Source: Pleurodeles waltl (lineage: Eukaryota > Chordata > Amphibia > Caudata > Salamandridae). Taken from it: a stretch of DNA of 64,000 bases. This document shows positions 47,745 through 61,100 of this stretch, piece by piece. The stretch's first letter is position 1. Every line of letters begins with the position of its first letter. The position numbers and the translations under genes were made by a program. A model generated the notes under the pieces. The model did not search any database. It had not been told where the DNA came from and worked only from the letters and a program-made list of their open reading frames with translations. The stretch lies in the NCBI RefSeq assembly GCF_031143425.1, contig NC_090445.1, positions 816,308,317-816,372,316 on the forward strand, written 5' to 3'.

Positions 47745-48667
47745 GGGCCATATTTATACTTTTTGACGCAAAACTGCGCTAACGCAGTTTTGCGTCAAAA
47801 AAATTAGCGCCGGCTAACGCCATTCTGAAGCGCCATGCGGGCGCCGTATTTATTCAATGACGTTAGCCGGCGTTAACCGCCGGCGCTGCCTGGTGTGCGT
47901 GAAAAAAAATGACGTACACCAGGCAGCGCCGGCATAGGGGAATATGGAGCTTGGGCGCCAAAAAATGGGGCAAGTCAGGCTGAGGCAAAATTATCGCCTC
48001 AACCCGATTTGCGCCATTTTTTTCGACTCCCAACTCCCATTGAAATGACTCCTGTCTTAGCAAAGACAGGAGTCATGCCCTCTTGCCCAATGGCCATGCC
48101 CAGGGGACTTCTGTCCCCTGGGCATGGCCATTGGGCATGGTGGCATGTAGGGGGGGACAAATCAGGGCCCCCTATGCCACAAAAAAATAAAAAATAAAAA
48201 ACTTACCTGAACTTACCTTAATGTCCCTGGGATGGGTCCCTCCAGCCTTGGGCGTCCTCCTGGGGTGGGCAAGGGTGACAGGGGGGGTCCCTGGGGGCAT
48301 GGGAGGGCACCTCTGGGCTCTTCCCGAGCCCACAGGTCCCTTAACGCCTGCCCTGACCAGGCGCTAACAAACGGCGCAAAAGCGGCTGGACGTCATTTTT
48401 TTTGACACGCCCACTCCCAGGCGTGAATTTTGCCCGGGAGTGTAAATACGGCGCACATGCCTCGGAGTCAATTTTTTAGACGGGAACGCCTACCTTGCAT
48501 ATCATTAACGCAAAGTAGGTGTCCACGCTAAAAAATGACGCAAACTCCATGGACTTTGGCGCTAGACGCATCTAACGCCAAAGTATAAATATGGAGTTAG
48601 TTTTGAGTCGGAATTGCGTCAAAAAAAACGACGCAATTCCGGCGCAAACAGAGTATAAATATGCCCC
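47745..48667. mobile_element. MITE of a second family, GGGCCATATTTATAC ends
   Basis: Left end GGGCCATATTTATACT; right end read inward GGGGCATATTTATACT. A TAA duplication flanks it (47742-47744, 48668-48670), again Harbinger-like. The body is a chain of palindromes: 47761-47800 (40 bp, centred on gcgctaacgc), 48045-48076 and 48088-48133, plus scattered tgacgcaaa/tttgcgtca motifs. No coding capacity. Confidence 0.9.
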
Positions 48668-48670
48668 TAA

Positions 48671-49469
48671 ATCTTTATTTCCTATTTCTACCTAGGAAAA
48701 TGCCAGATATATGCTTCAAAATCATTACCTACTTCATTTTTTAAATCTGATTTAATGTTGAAATCAGCTTTTTAATTACCTAAGTGTAGATGTCAGTTTA
48801 TAAAAAAGTACTTTAAGCTGTCTGAGCCAGAACTTGCATAAAACCAGTTCTGCTGCTTATCGCACTTCTAGAAGCGGAATAGACATCAGTTGCTGGGAAA
48901 GTTAACAACTGTGGCTCAGAAGACAATAGCCTGACTCTGAGCCCAGGATAAGCCATGGCTGACCACTTAGCAGGTATTATCTAGCTGGAAGTAGGCATAA
49001 AGTGTTGACTGAACAAAGGACAACTCTAGTACTACCTCTTATGACTTGGAGATGTCAGAAAGGGCTTCTCCAACGTATTCTTATGCCCCTCCTATAGACT
49101 TGATCTAATCATAGTAGGAAAGGGAACCAATTTGGGTAATATCAGATGGAAGTCCAGTTCATCTAAATAGGGTAAAAGCCAAGAAGCTGAAGACCAGCCT
49201 CTCTGGTAATGCCATATTTAAACAAGCTTGCATGGGTAGTGTTATCATGTGGCAAAGAGTATGTGCCGCAAAAGGATGTGGGAGGACTGTAACATAATAG
49301 TTAATATTACCTAGAAGAATGACTCCCCTCTGCACTTGGCCCAGCTGACCAAAGGGGTCTAGGCCCTCCAGGAGTCCTGACTGGAGAGAAACCTAGTGCA
49401 AAGAAGCCTGCCCTGAGGAGCTAGAGACTGGACGACTGACTAGAAAGAACATTGTCAGCAGAAGGAAAC
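48671..49469. other. Spacer, no gene seen
   Basis: No recognisable feature. Confidence 0.6.
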
Positions 49470-49472
49470 TAA

Positions 49473-50034
49473 GGGCCTCATTACGACATTGGAGGTCAGA
49501 CAAGCCAATCGTCAATGCCACAGGGAGGATGCCACCATGATGCCAGTGTTACATCCCTCCACCCTATTACAATGTTCCCACTGGGCTGACTGACAGGAAC
49601 ATTTTAATAAAGTGTTCCCACCGGTCAGTCGGTCTGAAACAGTGCTACGATAAAGGACTCAGCTCACTTAAGGGAGTTGAGTCCTATACTGTAGTACAAA
49701 GGGGGCGGGCCAGCACCATCAGAATATGCACTCTCTGCAAAGCAGACAGTGTGCATTATGATGGTGCTCAGGAGGGGGACACTGCACTGACCATGCCTTG
49801 GGCATGAGCAGTGCTGGGCCCCCCCTGTTGCCCCCAGCACACCATTACCTCCAGCTTTTCCATGGCAGTCAGACTGCCATGGAAAAGCTGGCGGTAAGGG
49901 GAGCTGTAATCAGCCAGGCAGTGCTGAGTGCAACTCAGTCCACCATCATGCTGTCGGGAACCATGTTTCCACCACCAGGGTCATAATGTGGCGGTTGGAC
50001 TGCCAGAATTGCGGCCACACTCATAATAAGGCCC
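49473..50034. mobile_element. Harbinger-type MITE, perfect TAA duplication
   Basis: Left end GGGCCTCATTACGACATTGG; right end read inward GGGCCTTATTATGAG. TAA at 49470-49472 and 50035-50037. Serial hairpins inside: actctctgcaaagcagacagt type near 49728-49755, tgaccatgccttgggcatgagca near 49787-49809, and a perfect-armed ccagcttttccatggcag...ctgccatggaaaagctgg hairpin near 49851-49891. Confidence 0.88.
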
Positions 50035-50037
50035 TAA

Positions 50038-51857
50038 GTCAAAAGGAAATCATTGTTCAGGATGACCTGCTTGATGTATTCCATCTCTACTCCATTAAGG
50101 TCAGCCTAAAATCGCATTGCAACTGGGCCAACTACAGACTGTTGTTTTTCAATGATGCTTTACTTTTTCTATATGCCAATTGCCTTAAAAAGTTAAAAAA
50201 ATCATATCTCCATTTCCCTTAACCTATGTTGAAGATCTTGATGTTTCCTTGCTCAATAAACTCCCCCCTGCTAGTATACAGTGGTTTGGGAATTTTATTT
50301 TGCTGTTTTCATGGCTTTAAAATTATTGGCACACCTTGGACTTAACCACTTTTCTGTGATTTGTCTGTTGTTTATGCCATTGCTTCCTGAGGATGAGTAT
50401 AGATTATCTCAGAATTGTGTTTGACCTAAACAGGATGTAGTTATTAAGTTGGTATGGGTAAACCCTTCTCAACTGTCATCCCCCTCCCAAATTAATCCCC
50501 CAATTTCTTACTATGAGGAGCTTGGGTGTTCCAATTTAAAGCTTGTATTGGTTTTCACAAAACAGTTACCTGAAGAACTGTGGTCTTTTCATGATAACCA
50601 ACATAATCAACTGGATAAACAGGGGCCATTTCATTCATTCCTGATCACATTGTGTTATAATACAGTTGTGTCCTTAAAACATTTTATGAAATAATGGCTT
50701 TGAATGTATTTTAACATAGGTTGTTATCTGAAATAAACAAAATTATTGAGTGGCTGAAAATCTTTCATGCAGACTTTCACTCTGTTGTAAATGCGTTTGT
50801 TGGTGGAAATTATCTTCTCATATGTTTTTACTTTTTACCTTTTACCTTAACCACTCTTAGATCAATCCTTCACTTTGTGAAAAAGTTGATATTGAGGATG
50901 ACAAAGGTTTACCACATCACCACCTCCCTCTTCTCTGTTTCACTGTCATTACCTGGAATTTGATATTTCTTTCATGTACAACATTTTTGTCTTTTGCATG
51001 CCCTTTTCTGTTAGAAAATTACAGACAAAATCACAGCAATGCGCAGACAGCAAAGCATGGATACTGAGAGATGCAGTAGATCAACATTTTCAAAATGAAG
51101 ATTCAGTCTATGGCCTTTGGCTGAGGGATTCCATCTCTATAAAAAATGTGTGTTTTCCTTTCCTTGAAGAAATGCAAAAAAGCAAATTTTGACTGTTTTT
51201 CCCAACACCTGCCTACTGCTATTATAGTGTGATGCGCATTTGTTTTTTTAGCACACTTTCACACTCCACAAAACCTTATTGCTTTTCTGCCTATTTTTCC
51301 ATGCATATTATATTTTTGTCTGTCTCATCCGGTTTTTTGCTGGCTGTCATGGTTGGGGTAATTCCAAGTTTTATATGGCTCATTTGCACAGTGCGCTGCT
51401 GCTCTCTGGAATGAAGGCTGCCCTTAAAAACATTTTGAATAAAATAAATATAAGTTAAGTTTCCTTGTATAAGCATTCTATTAGGTTTTCAAAATACTTC
51501 TAGCTACAGCAGTGGGTTTTAATGACACAGTGATGAGAAACACAATATCAAACTCCAAAAATATTACCAAAAAACATGGCCTCCCTTAATTTCACGGTCC
51601 TTTAATTAAAAAGACATAACAATAATATAGACTATAAAAATATGACCATCATAAACATATAAAATACTCAATATCATAAACAAAAAAACACTAAATATCA
51701 CCACCTCAATAAAACAGACTAAATATACCAACAAAAGAACGAAATATAAAAAAAACACAATGACCAAAATATTGTTATTTTAATACAAAAAAATAAACTA
51801 AGCCTAAACAACTTTAAATAAGTAAAAGTATCGCAAATGTCATCAAAACTTTTAATA
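50038..51857. other. 1.8-kb AT-rich spacer, no gene seen
   Basis: Short open frames on the plus strand have no recognisable domain. The last 250 bases are A-rich. Confidence 0.6.
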
Positions 51858-51956
<99 letters not shown>

Positions 51957-51983
51957 CCTGTCTGTCTGTCTGTCTGTCTGTCC

Positions 51984-52040
<57 letters not shown>
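51858..52040. repeat. (TATC)n microsatellite with a (TGTC)n core
   Basis: TATC units run the whole length, with six TGTC-type units at about 51957-51982. It abuts the first unit of the following tandem array within four bases. Confidence 0.97.
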
Positions 52041-52043
52041 AAG

Positions 52044-53790
52044 ATTCCAGAACTTTCCATCTCTAAAATGTGATGAAAATGTGTTTTCAGTTAATGTTTG
52101 AGGTTTGCAGGGTATTGTGGGTAAAAGAAAAACCACAATACGCAAGTCACAACATTCTGGATTCCCCAAGGTGTCTGGATTTTAAAAATGTACAGGTTGG
52201 CTAGGTTTCGCTAGGTGCTGGCTAAGCTAGGGCCCAAAATCTAGAGCTACCCACATCAGAAAAAAGAGGGTCAGTTTTAGGTGGAAAAATGTGCTATGTC
52301 CATTTTGTGTTTTAGGCCAATTCCTACGGCAGGTACTAAGTACACCCACATAAATGGGTACTGTTTCTATTGGAAGACATGGTGGATTCCCAGGTGGAAG
52401 GAAGTTTGTGGCTCCCCACAGATTTCAGAACTTGTGTTTTAGTCAATGTTTGAGGTTTGCAGGTGGATTCTGAATAAAAAACACAGTGAGAGCCATGCAA
52501 GTCAGCCCACCCTGGATTCCCCCCAAGTGTCTAGTTTAAAAAAATGTAAATGTTGGCTAGGTTGCTCTAGGTGCCAGCTGAGTTAGGTCCAAAATCTAGA
52601 GTTACCCACATTGGAAAAAGAGGATCAGTTTTCAGTTGATAAAAAAGTTTGCGTCCATGTTGCGTTTTAGGCCACATGCCCATACAGGTGAGGTACTAGT
52701 TTTTTTAAGAGACTTTGGAGAGTGCCAGATGGAAGGAAGCTTGTGGCTCCCCATTGATTCCAGAACTTTCCATCACAGAATTGTGAGAAAAATGTGTTTT
52801 TTAGTCAAAGTTTGAGGTTTGTAGTGAAAAGATGTGGTGAGAGCTCCGCCCCCACGTGGATACCCCCAGAAGTCTAGTTTTAAAATCTTTTGAGGTTGGC
52901 GATATTTCCAAAGGTGCCAGCTGAAGTAGGGTCAGAAATCTAGAGATGTCAACATTGAAAAAGGATGGTCAATATTCAGTGGAAAATACTCTGCATGCAT
53001 GCTGCATTTTGGGCCAATTCCTGTTGCCGGCACTAGTTATACCCACAAAAGTGAGGTACCATTTTTATCTGTAGACTTAGATAAATGCCAGGTGGAAGGA
53101 AGTTTGTGGGTCCCCATTTGTTCCAGAACTTTCCATCACAGAAATGTGAGGAAGATGTGTTTTAGTCAATGTTTAAGTTTTGCAGGCTATTGTGGGTCAA
53201 AGTGTCTGTTTTTCAAAAATGTACAAGTTGGCTAGGTTTCTCTAGGTGCCAGCTAAGCTAGGGTCCAAAATCTAGAGCTACCTACATCAGAAAAATAGGG
53301 TTCGTTTTTGGTGAAAAAATGTGCTGCGTCCATGTTGCATTCTGGACAATTTCCTGTTCCATGAACTAGGTCTACCTACAAAAGTGAGGTACAATTATTT
53401 ATAAAGACTTGGGGGAATGCTTGGTAGAATTAAGTCTATGGCTCGTGGCAAATTCCAGAATTTTCCATTACAGAATTGTGAGAAAAATGTATTTTGAGGT
53501 TTGCAGGGGATTATGGGTAAACAGATGTGATGCGAGCCACACGTCAGCCCATCCCGAATGCCCCCAGGTGTCTAATTTAAAAAAATGTACAGTTGCCCAC
53601 TTTTCCCTAGGTGCCAGCTGAGCTACCATCTAAAACCTAGAGCTACCAACATTTAATAAAGTGGGACAGTTTCCAGTGGAAAAATGTGATGTGTCTATAT
53701 TGCGTTTGGGCTATTTCCTCTCACGGGCACTAGGCCTACCTACACAAGTAAGGTGCGATTTCTATTTGGAGACTTGTGGAAGCATTGAAT
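52044..53790 (+). repeat. Diverged tandem array of about 350-bp units, five copies
   Basis: The phrase ttccagaactttccatc (or variants) recurs at 52044, 52422, 52757, 53120 and 53452. Intervals are 378, 335, 363 and 332 bp. Each unit then repeats tgaggtttgcagg, aaaatgtacaggttggctagg, ccaaaatctagagctaccc and ggtggaaggaagtttgtgg in the same order. Copies differ by many substitutions and indels, so the array is old. No coding frame spans it. Confidence 0.92.
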
Positions 53791-55485
53791 AGTAGAACAT
53801 GCGTTGCTACCAATTGAATTTTGCTGCATTTGTGCCTTTCAAATGGAAGCCCCTGCATAGGAAAGATGACATTTTGAAAAATACCCTCCAAATCATGTGC
53901 TAGTAGGGGTACCCACAAAATCAGAAATAACTACTGCTCCTGAATTCAGTATCTTGTGCCCATTTCTGAAATACACAAGTTTCCTTGAGACCCATTTTTC
54001 ACTCTGGCTACTATGCTACAAGAATTAGTCTAAATTCTGTACTCAATGAAAAACCATTGTACAGTGCAGCTCTGTTGTTTGCTCTGGGTACCTTGGGTTT
54101 TTGGAGAACCTATAAATCCTATATAACTCCTTGACCAGAAGGGTCTAGCAAACGTAATGGGATGCTGCTTTTGGTCATCATGACAAAAAGTTACAGATGA
54201 AAATGTTGTCAGTTTTTTCCTACTCATTTTCAATATTTTTGTATTCAACTGTTATTTTCCTTGAGAAATCCTTCAGGGATGAACACATACAACCCTTTGA
54301 TGAATTTGGACTCCTGTCTACTGTTCAGAAACCCACAGCTTTTCTGGATCACCCATAGGTTTCACACTGGATTTTCTTCACAAACTGTATGTAGGTTTAG
54401 AGTACAAAAATTGGGGAAAATAGGCTACCTCTTAGAAAAATACCAAAACTGTGGTACAAAATAAGGATTTCTGATTCAGCGCTGCATGTCCCTGAAAGTG
54501 GGAAGATGGTGACTTTAGTACAGCAAACTGTTTGTGGGTGCCACTTTTAGGCAAAACAACAGGCACTTTTATCTGGAGCACTTTCTTCCTATTTTTCTCT
54601 AAAATCTCAAAACGTTGCTATATTTTGCCTATTTTCTTTGTCCCCTCCAGGAATAAAAAAGTTAAAAACAAAATAGAAGCAGCTGGCGGATATTAGGAAA
54701 TGCATAAGTCTCCTGAATATCCTCAGGTCCTTAAAACTTGCCAGACAAAAGATGAAACAATGGCTCACAACTCTGATAATTCAAATTGCTGAAGAAACAG
54801 CAATGCCAGCCTGCATACCCTAAAATTTTAATTTTTTTATAATGACTTTGGATTATTTATTTGCTCTCTCTTATAAAGTTAACAGAAAAAATAAAGTAGG
54901 CATAATAGTTGGCTTAGAAATTCCATCACATGGGCATAGAGCGAGCATCCTGGACCAATCATTCTTCTTTGTGAACGTAAACGGGTGATGAATCAAATTA
55001 CATCTAAATCTGGTTAACAAAGACCTGTGTTGGGTATTTGTCACTATTTCCAGATAAGGTTGCAGTTCTTCCTTAATTAACAGAGTGGAGTGGATGATTA
55101 CACTTTCTTCACTCGATTCACATTTAAATCTATCTTCTTCAAACATTTGTGTGAATAACAATTTGAACCCCTTTTAAGTGAAATCAGATAAACATTCTTG
55201 GTTGTTATAACATTCCAGTCTCTTTATTCTAGCACATTGAGCCCTAAAATATTTTAGCTAAGGGATAGCCAATGACAGGTCTATGGCCAGGCAATTTTTC
55301 ATAATTAATCTGTTAAGGGATACTTCTTGCTGCATCCATTCATTGTGCCACAAACAAAGTGAACTTATCTTGATGAGATCTTCTGTGTGACTCTGAACAA
55401 GTTCTGCATGGCAAACCTATGTAGTAAATGAAGAAAAACCGCCAGCATTCAATAGAGACATTCTTTTAAAAATGATTCAAGAGTC
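53791..55485. other. Sequence after the 350-bp array, no gene seen
   Basis: The first about 1 kb keeps the same base composition and style as the array and may be the non-tandem end of the same repeat. The rest is AT-rich without features. Confidence 0.45.
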
Positions 55486-55488
55486 TTA

Positions 55489-55800
55489 GGGCCTGATTAT
55501 GAGTCAGGCAGTCTTAAGACCACCAGACTGGCTGTGGCGGTCGGACTGCCACAACTGTGGTGGTCCAACTGCCACATTACGACCCCGGTGGTTGGACCAC
55601 CATCTCTGCCAGGATCTCTGATCCCGACCGGCTGGCGGCGGTCTTGTTTGTGATCAGCCAGGGCAGCGCTGTGGTCAGCGTCACCCTGCTGATTATAACC
55701 ATGTTCTCCTCCAGCCTTTTCATGGCAGATCAACCACGATGAAAAGGCTGGTGCAGAACAAGTGATGGGGGTCACAGGGAGTCCCTGCACTGCCCACAAC
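55489..55800. mobile_element. Harbinger-type MITE, truncated
   Basis: Left end GGGCCTGATTATGAG, preceded by TTA. Body shares the ctgctgattataacc, cagccttttcatgg and ctccctgcactgccca phrases with the MITE at 36597 read on the other strand. The right half, including its TIR, is missing. Confidence 0.75.
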
Positions 55801-56838
55801 ATTGTTCTGCATTAAATACATTCCCCAGGTATGAGAATGGTTTGGTTTTATTGACACATTCTTTCTCTAATCTAAACCGTCAGCCTTTAAATGGCCTTAG
55901 CCCAAGTGTCATGATGAAGAATTTCCCTAGATTAACCAAAGGTTCTGATCGTTTATAAGGACCCATGGACAAGCGAACATTGAAAATATTGGGCAAATAA
56001 AGCATGCAACAAACATCATGCTAGAATATGAAAAGGTGTTTTCAAATCCAAAACGTTTCATCTCAGTACATCATATTATTTTTAAAGTATTATTTAAATG
56101 CAAAAGGTGTTAAAAATGAACTGAGATATGTTCCTGGCTCTACCCTGCTGACAAAGCTATTAGTGAAGTAAAAGATAAGTCAGTTGGTATGCAACATTAT
56201 AGGTTATTAACTCAAACACAAGAGAGGTTTTTGTGCACACTGACCTAAAATAGTTGAAGATGCTCTCAAATGGATTAATGAACAAAAAGCAGGATCAGTG
56301 GAAAAAATTACTTGCTTAGATCACAACATTTTGTCAAGCAGGGAAGCTGGAATTGATCTGAGATTTTAGTTTCACAATGTTTCATTCATCCACTAGTTGG
56401 GTATGTCTTTCTGACATCAACGATTAATTAATGCTTTATCCTGGAGGATGAGATGAGAGAGTGAATGAAAGGCACAATCAACATTTTGGAGTTTTAGATG
56501 GAGTGCAAATCTTCCCCATGGACAAAAGAGCGCTTCACAACAGACTGTGCCTTTGCCAATTGAATACAACTTTTTGCCATGGCTGTGGGCACACTAACAT
56601 AACCAAGTGTATATAAGTACTTGAACGTGTGAAATGCTAGTTACTCAAGCACCTCAGTGAATACCACACTGACTCACAGAGCTTTCTTACTGGCTTATAA
56701 ACCTATGGCCTGTAGGAAACACTCAGTAATGTACAGTGGGCACATTAAAATTAGCAATTATTATATAGCATTCAAATTGTGTGATCTGTAGCTCACACAC
56801 GGATCTGTGCAATACCCACCAGATCTTATTGAGATTAT
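55801..56838. other. Spacer, no gene seen
   Basis: AT-rich, nothing recognisable. Confidence 0.6.
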
Positions 56839-58177
56839 GGCCCTCATCATGACTTTGGCAGTCTTTTCCAAATACTGCCGAAGCTGTGGGCGCCAAAATA
56901 CTGCCACTGCTGGTGGACTTAAAACCGCCCTAATACGACTGATCTCTGACTTCCACCCGAAATCGGGTGGCATTCCGAGACCAGTTGTGCTGGCGGTCGG
57001 TGGTACTGCCACGCCAAAAAGAGACCACACACCCTAATACACCCCGTAATACGGTGTGGCGGTGTTCAGATGGTGAGGCGCTGCCGGCAATGGAAGCGTC
57101 AGGACCTGTCCCCTCCCAGATGACCTCCTCAATGGACGAGGTAAGTGAATCATCCGACAGGGGAGGGAGTGTGTGTGTGTGTGAATGTCATGAATATGGG
57201 GGGGTAGATGCTTGTGGGTGTATGTCTGCGTGTGTGAGTGATTGTGGATGAGGTGAGGGGTGAGTGATTGTGAACAGGGTGAGGGGGTGAGTGAGTATTT
57301 GTGGATTGGGGTTGGAGTGTTTGTGGATGTGGAGGGGGTGACAGCATGAGTGCATGTATATGGGTGTGAGCGATTGAGTGCATGAGTGAGATTAAGTAGA
57401 CGGAAGGGGTGAGCACGGGTATGCGTGTGCATGTGAGTGGATGGAGAGGGAGGTGCGTGTTTGTGTGAGTGGACGGGGAGGGTGTGTGTGTGTGTGTGAG
57501 TGAATGGGGAGAGAGGGTACGTGTGTGTCAGTGGACGGGGAGAGCGGGTGAGTGCGTGTAGGTGGTGCAGGGGGGAGTAAATCTATGTATGCACAGGGGA
57601 GGGGGATGTTAATGTATGTATGCTCTGGGAGAGAGGGTGAGAATGCATATATGTGCTAGGGGTGTGAATGTATATATGCGCTGGGATAGAGGGGTGTGAA
57701 TGTAGGGATACATTGGGGAAGAGGGAGGGGCAGTGAATGTGTGTGTGTATGCGGTGTTTGTCAATGTGAATGGGTGTGTATGTCGCTTTTGCGTGGGTGA
57801 GTAAGGGTGTGTCTGTTTGTGTGTAGAAGTGTGTGAGTGCATGTGTGCCGGTATGTGGATGTGTGTGCGAGTGTATCCTGGTGACAGGAATGCTTATTCC
57901 TGTTGCCAGGCTGCAAGACCGCCAGTGGTTTCTGGCGGTGGGACATCCAGAAAAATGCTGCCGGTCTCCAGCCTCGTAATACCACTAGCGGTATCACATC
58001 ATCTACCGTTCTGGAGGTGCTCACGGTAATGTAGCGGGACAGGCGGAGGCTCAGCGGTTTGGATTCGGTCAAACCGCCAAAGTCCTAATTTGGCAGTACT
58101 CATTGTCGGCCCGTCAGCGGTAACACAACCACAGCCGCCCTGGTGGTCTTCGGACTGCTAGGCTCATAATAAGGGCC
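56839..58177. mobile_element. Non-autonomous Harbinger-type element, 1.34 kb
   Basis: Left end GGCCCTCATCATGACTTTGG; right end read inward GGCCCTTATTATGAGCCTAG. Flanks TAT and TTT suggest a mutated 3-bp duplication. Near the left end an ATG (57073) leads to a possible exon ending in GAG/GTAAGTGA at 57141. The middle is a GT-rich minisatellite and the right side has ccgcc/ggcgg inverted motifs. It looks like an internally deleted relative of the long elements. Confidence 0.78.
57165..57870. repeat. GT-rich minisatellite
   Basis: Irregular units such as gtgagtgtgtgtgtgtgagtg and gggagagagggtg fill the interval. Strong G+T bias on the plus strand gives meaningless His/Thr-rich frames on the other strand. 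Confidence 0.85.
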
Positions 58178-61100
58178 TTTAACTTGAGTCTTGATGGATA
58201 CAACAACTTAGGCTTTCATAAAATATGCACTATTTTAACCAATAAAGTATATTGGACCAGATTCTCTATGCATCATGGCTCAGTGAGTTAAATGATTGCT
58301 GACAGAAGATTACCCATTAAATCAAACTTCCACAGGAGCAGATGCCTTTTACCCAACTCCCTCCAAAAGATACATGCTCAGACTTTACTGATTATCTGAA
58401 CCCTGCATCCGCCTGGGGGAAAGGGCAATGGGAACAGAAAAAGAGAAACCGCCTCCAGATCCAGTTCAGCCGGTGTTTCCCACTTGAAGATAGGATATTC
58501 AGTGGGTGCTTATGTAACCTGCACCTTTCTTCTTATTGGGATTTCTTTAATGAAAAGACCTGTAGTCAGGTGATAAGAGCATAGATAAGTACATTCCTAC
58601 TACACATTCAACTGTTCAGCCATTCACATTCACCTAATTCTATCAATTCTAACCTGGATCTTTTGAGAGACTAGCCTCTCTCTAAGAGAACAAGGTTAAC
58701 TTAATATCTTCTTTTCTCCAGGAGTCAGAGGTATCCAAGGTTCTCTGGAGAACAGTTCAAAGGTTCACAAATATACAATCTACTAGTCTCTTTTTCAGGA
58801 AACAAAAACCTCTTCTCAAGGTTCAGTTTTCTCGATCACAGTCTCTAAGAATTAATCTGAGCACTGAGGTTTGTCTCTAAGACTGGCAAGACAAAGGGTT
58901 TTTGAATATCTATGTACACATATATATATATATATTGGCAAGTCTGGAAATCATACAAAAGGATTCCTTACTGCAGTTGCTTGAAGTTCTGTTATGCCAA
59001 AACAAATTCTCCTCTGAAAGCTGATAGCCAGTTGTTGGAAGAAGGAAGAAATTCAGCTTCCGCTTGTGTGCACACTGTAACAAGAAAAATAATTAATTAC
59101 TAAAAACTGGAAGAATTCTCTATGAAATGAAGTGCCTAAGGAACACTGCTCATTCTCCTCAGGATGACAGTTGAAGTGCACAGCTGCCAGAGAGAAACAG
59201 CTGGAGGGAAGCTTCAGCACGAGACTAAGGTAGAAACACTAGAGCGCTGACATCACAAAGATTTGCGGCCACCACCTTGAGTGGCAGTTAAACCAGAAGA
59301 AGCTAGTTCTAAGAACAGCCTCCGCAAGAGCCGCCGGGAGTGAGGATGCCGCTGGAACAAACGTCGGTACAAGGAAAAGGGGAATCGTTTTTGCTGAGGG
59401 AAGAACTTAACGACACTGGTAATAGTTTTCCTGACAATTGCGTTTGACATATGGAGTGGTAACATGACATATGTTTAGAATCCAGCAGGTCAAACACTGT
59501 CTTACCTGATTCTGAAGTTCATAAACTACCATAACATTTGTTAATTGTAACAGATGTCATTTTAAAGTGCTCCACAAATGGTAGGAGTATGTTACTGTCT
59601 TCCCTGAATCTGAAGTTCATAAACTACCATAAAATTTGTTAATTGTAACACATGTCATTTTAAAGTGCTCTACAAATAGTAGAATTGTGTTTTGAATGAC
59701 TATATCACAAATTAAAACCAATTAATTTCTTCTTATTGTCAAAGTTTGTTGGTAGTTTAAAAAAAATGATTTATACATACTTGCACATCATAATTTAACA
59801 CGGACTTCACCCCTTGAGTCCACCATTGCCTCCTCCTTTGTGGAATTCTACAGTATTTGTTTCACTACCAATGCACTAAATTGTTCCACAAAAGTAGCAA
59901 CTGCTCTTATCATAGCCACTCTTTCATTGCTGAGGACATTGCTGGAGGAGGGTAACACTATTCACTAACAAAGCTAAAGTAACATAAATCCTTGTATGTT
60001 AGATTTAACTTCTTCCTGCCTCTGCAAATAGTGAACCTTAGGACACTTCAGCGACGTCAAATAAAGAACAATGTTTAGAGAGTGTGATAGCCTGCAGGCC
60101 AGTCCAACCTTTGTTTCCTAATCCAGGCAAAGAAATTGTGTTGCCCATATTTCATGTATATAGGCATAGCTGTCAAGTGGCCCCATGCTATGGCTTGACA
60201 TGTGGCCAGTGCTGCAAGTTGAAACAACGATACCTTAAGTATATGCAGTTTCTAAGGGTATGAAAGTTATAAAGACAAACATAATAGTTCTATGAAGTGT
60301 TTCAAAGCTTTAAGTTACTGAAGTTTTTAATTGAAGCTTTTTTTACTAGTATATTGCTTGCATTGTCATGTTGGGGGGCAGATTTCTGTCTAGAAAGGGG
60401 TTGAATTCTGGTTGCTCCCTTGTTTCTAGTGATGATTGTGAGCCCAAACAAGAGGAAAATATACATATCACATGACCACCTTGCAGCTGCAACTGCCAAC
60501 CTGTCTTTCCTAACTTGCTGTGCTCATGCCATACTTGTTGGAATTCTAAGATCCTCATTTTTATGACCCTGGAATTATAGACTCCTATTCTCAACATTCA
60601 TTGATTACTACTCTACTCTGCTTTTCCCTTACTCTTCATTCTCTCTGTTTATGCCACATACCAATTGATGCTTCTGACTTACCTTCTTTCTCCACATAAC
60701 TTCTCTTTCCGGCCCTCAACTTTTAAACTTCCACTCTTTTTAGAAAGTTACCTTTGCCCCACCTACTGCCTGCAGAGGGTAAGTTGCATTAGTCTCCAAC
60801 TGCAGTTCCCTAAGGGCTTATCCCTGAACGAGGTGTAAAAACTGATCCCAGAGCAGGGGACAAAGGCTTAGATGGGGGAAGGTGTTTCTGTTCCTCTGCT
60901 AGTTGAGCAGTGTCTAGGAACTTAATTAATTGCAAAGCAGCCTCCCCTGTCACAAGGAGATGTTAGATGACACCTCTGAAAGCCCATTCTTGGTTTTCCT
61001 GGTCAGTCAGGCTCCAGTGAGAAAGAAGCTGCTCTCAGATCTGGTTTAGAGTGAGCACAGAGCAGAGTTTGTTTATTTCCATCGATGCCCATGTGGAGTG

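Noticed and set aside
57034..57870. His/Thr-rich minus-strand frames
   Set aside because: They come from a GT-rich minisatellite.
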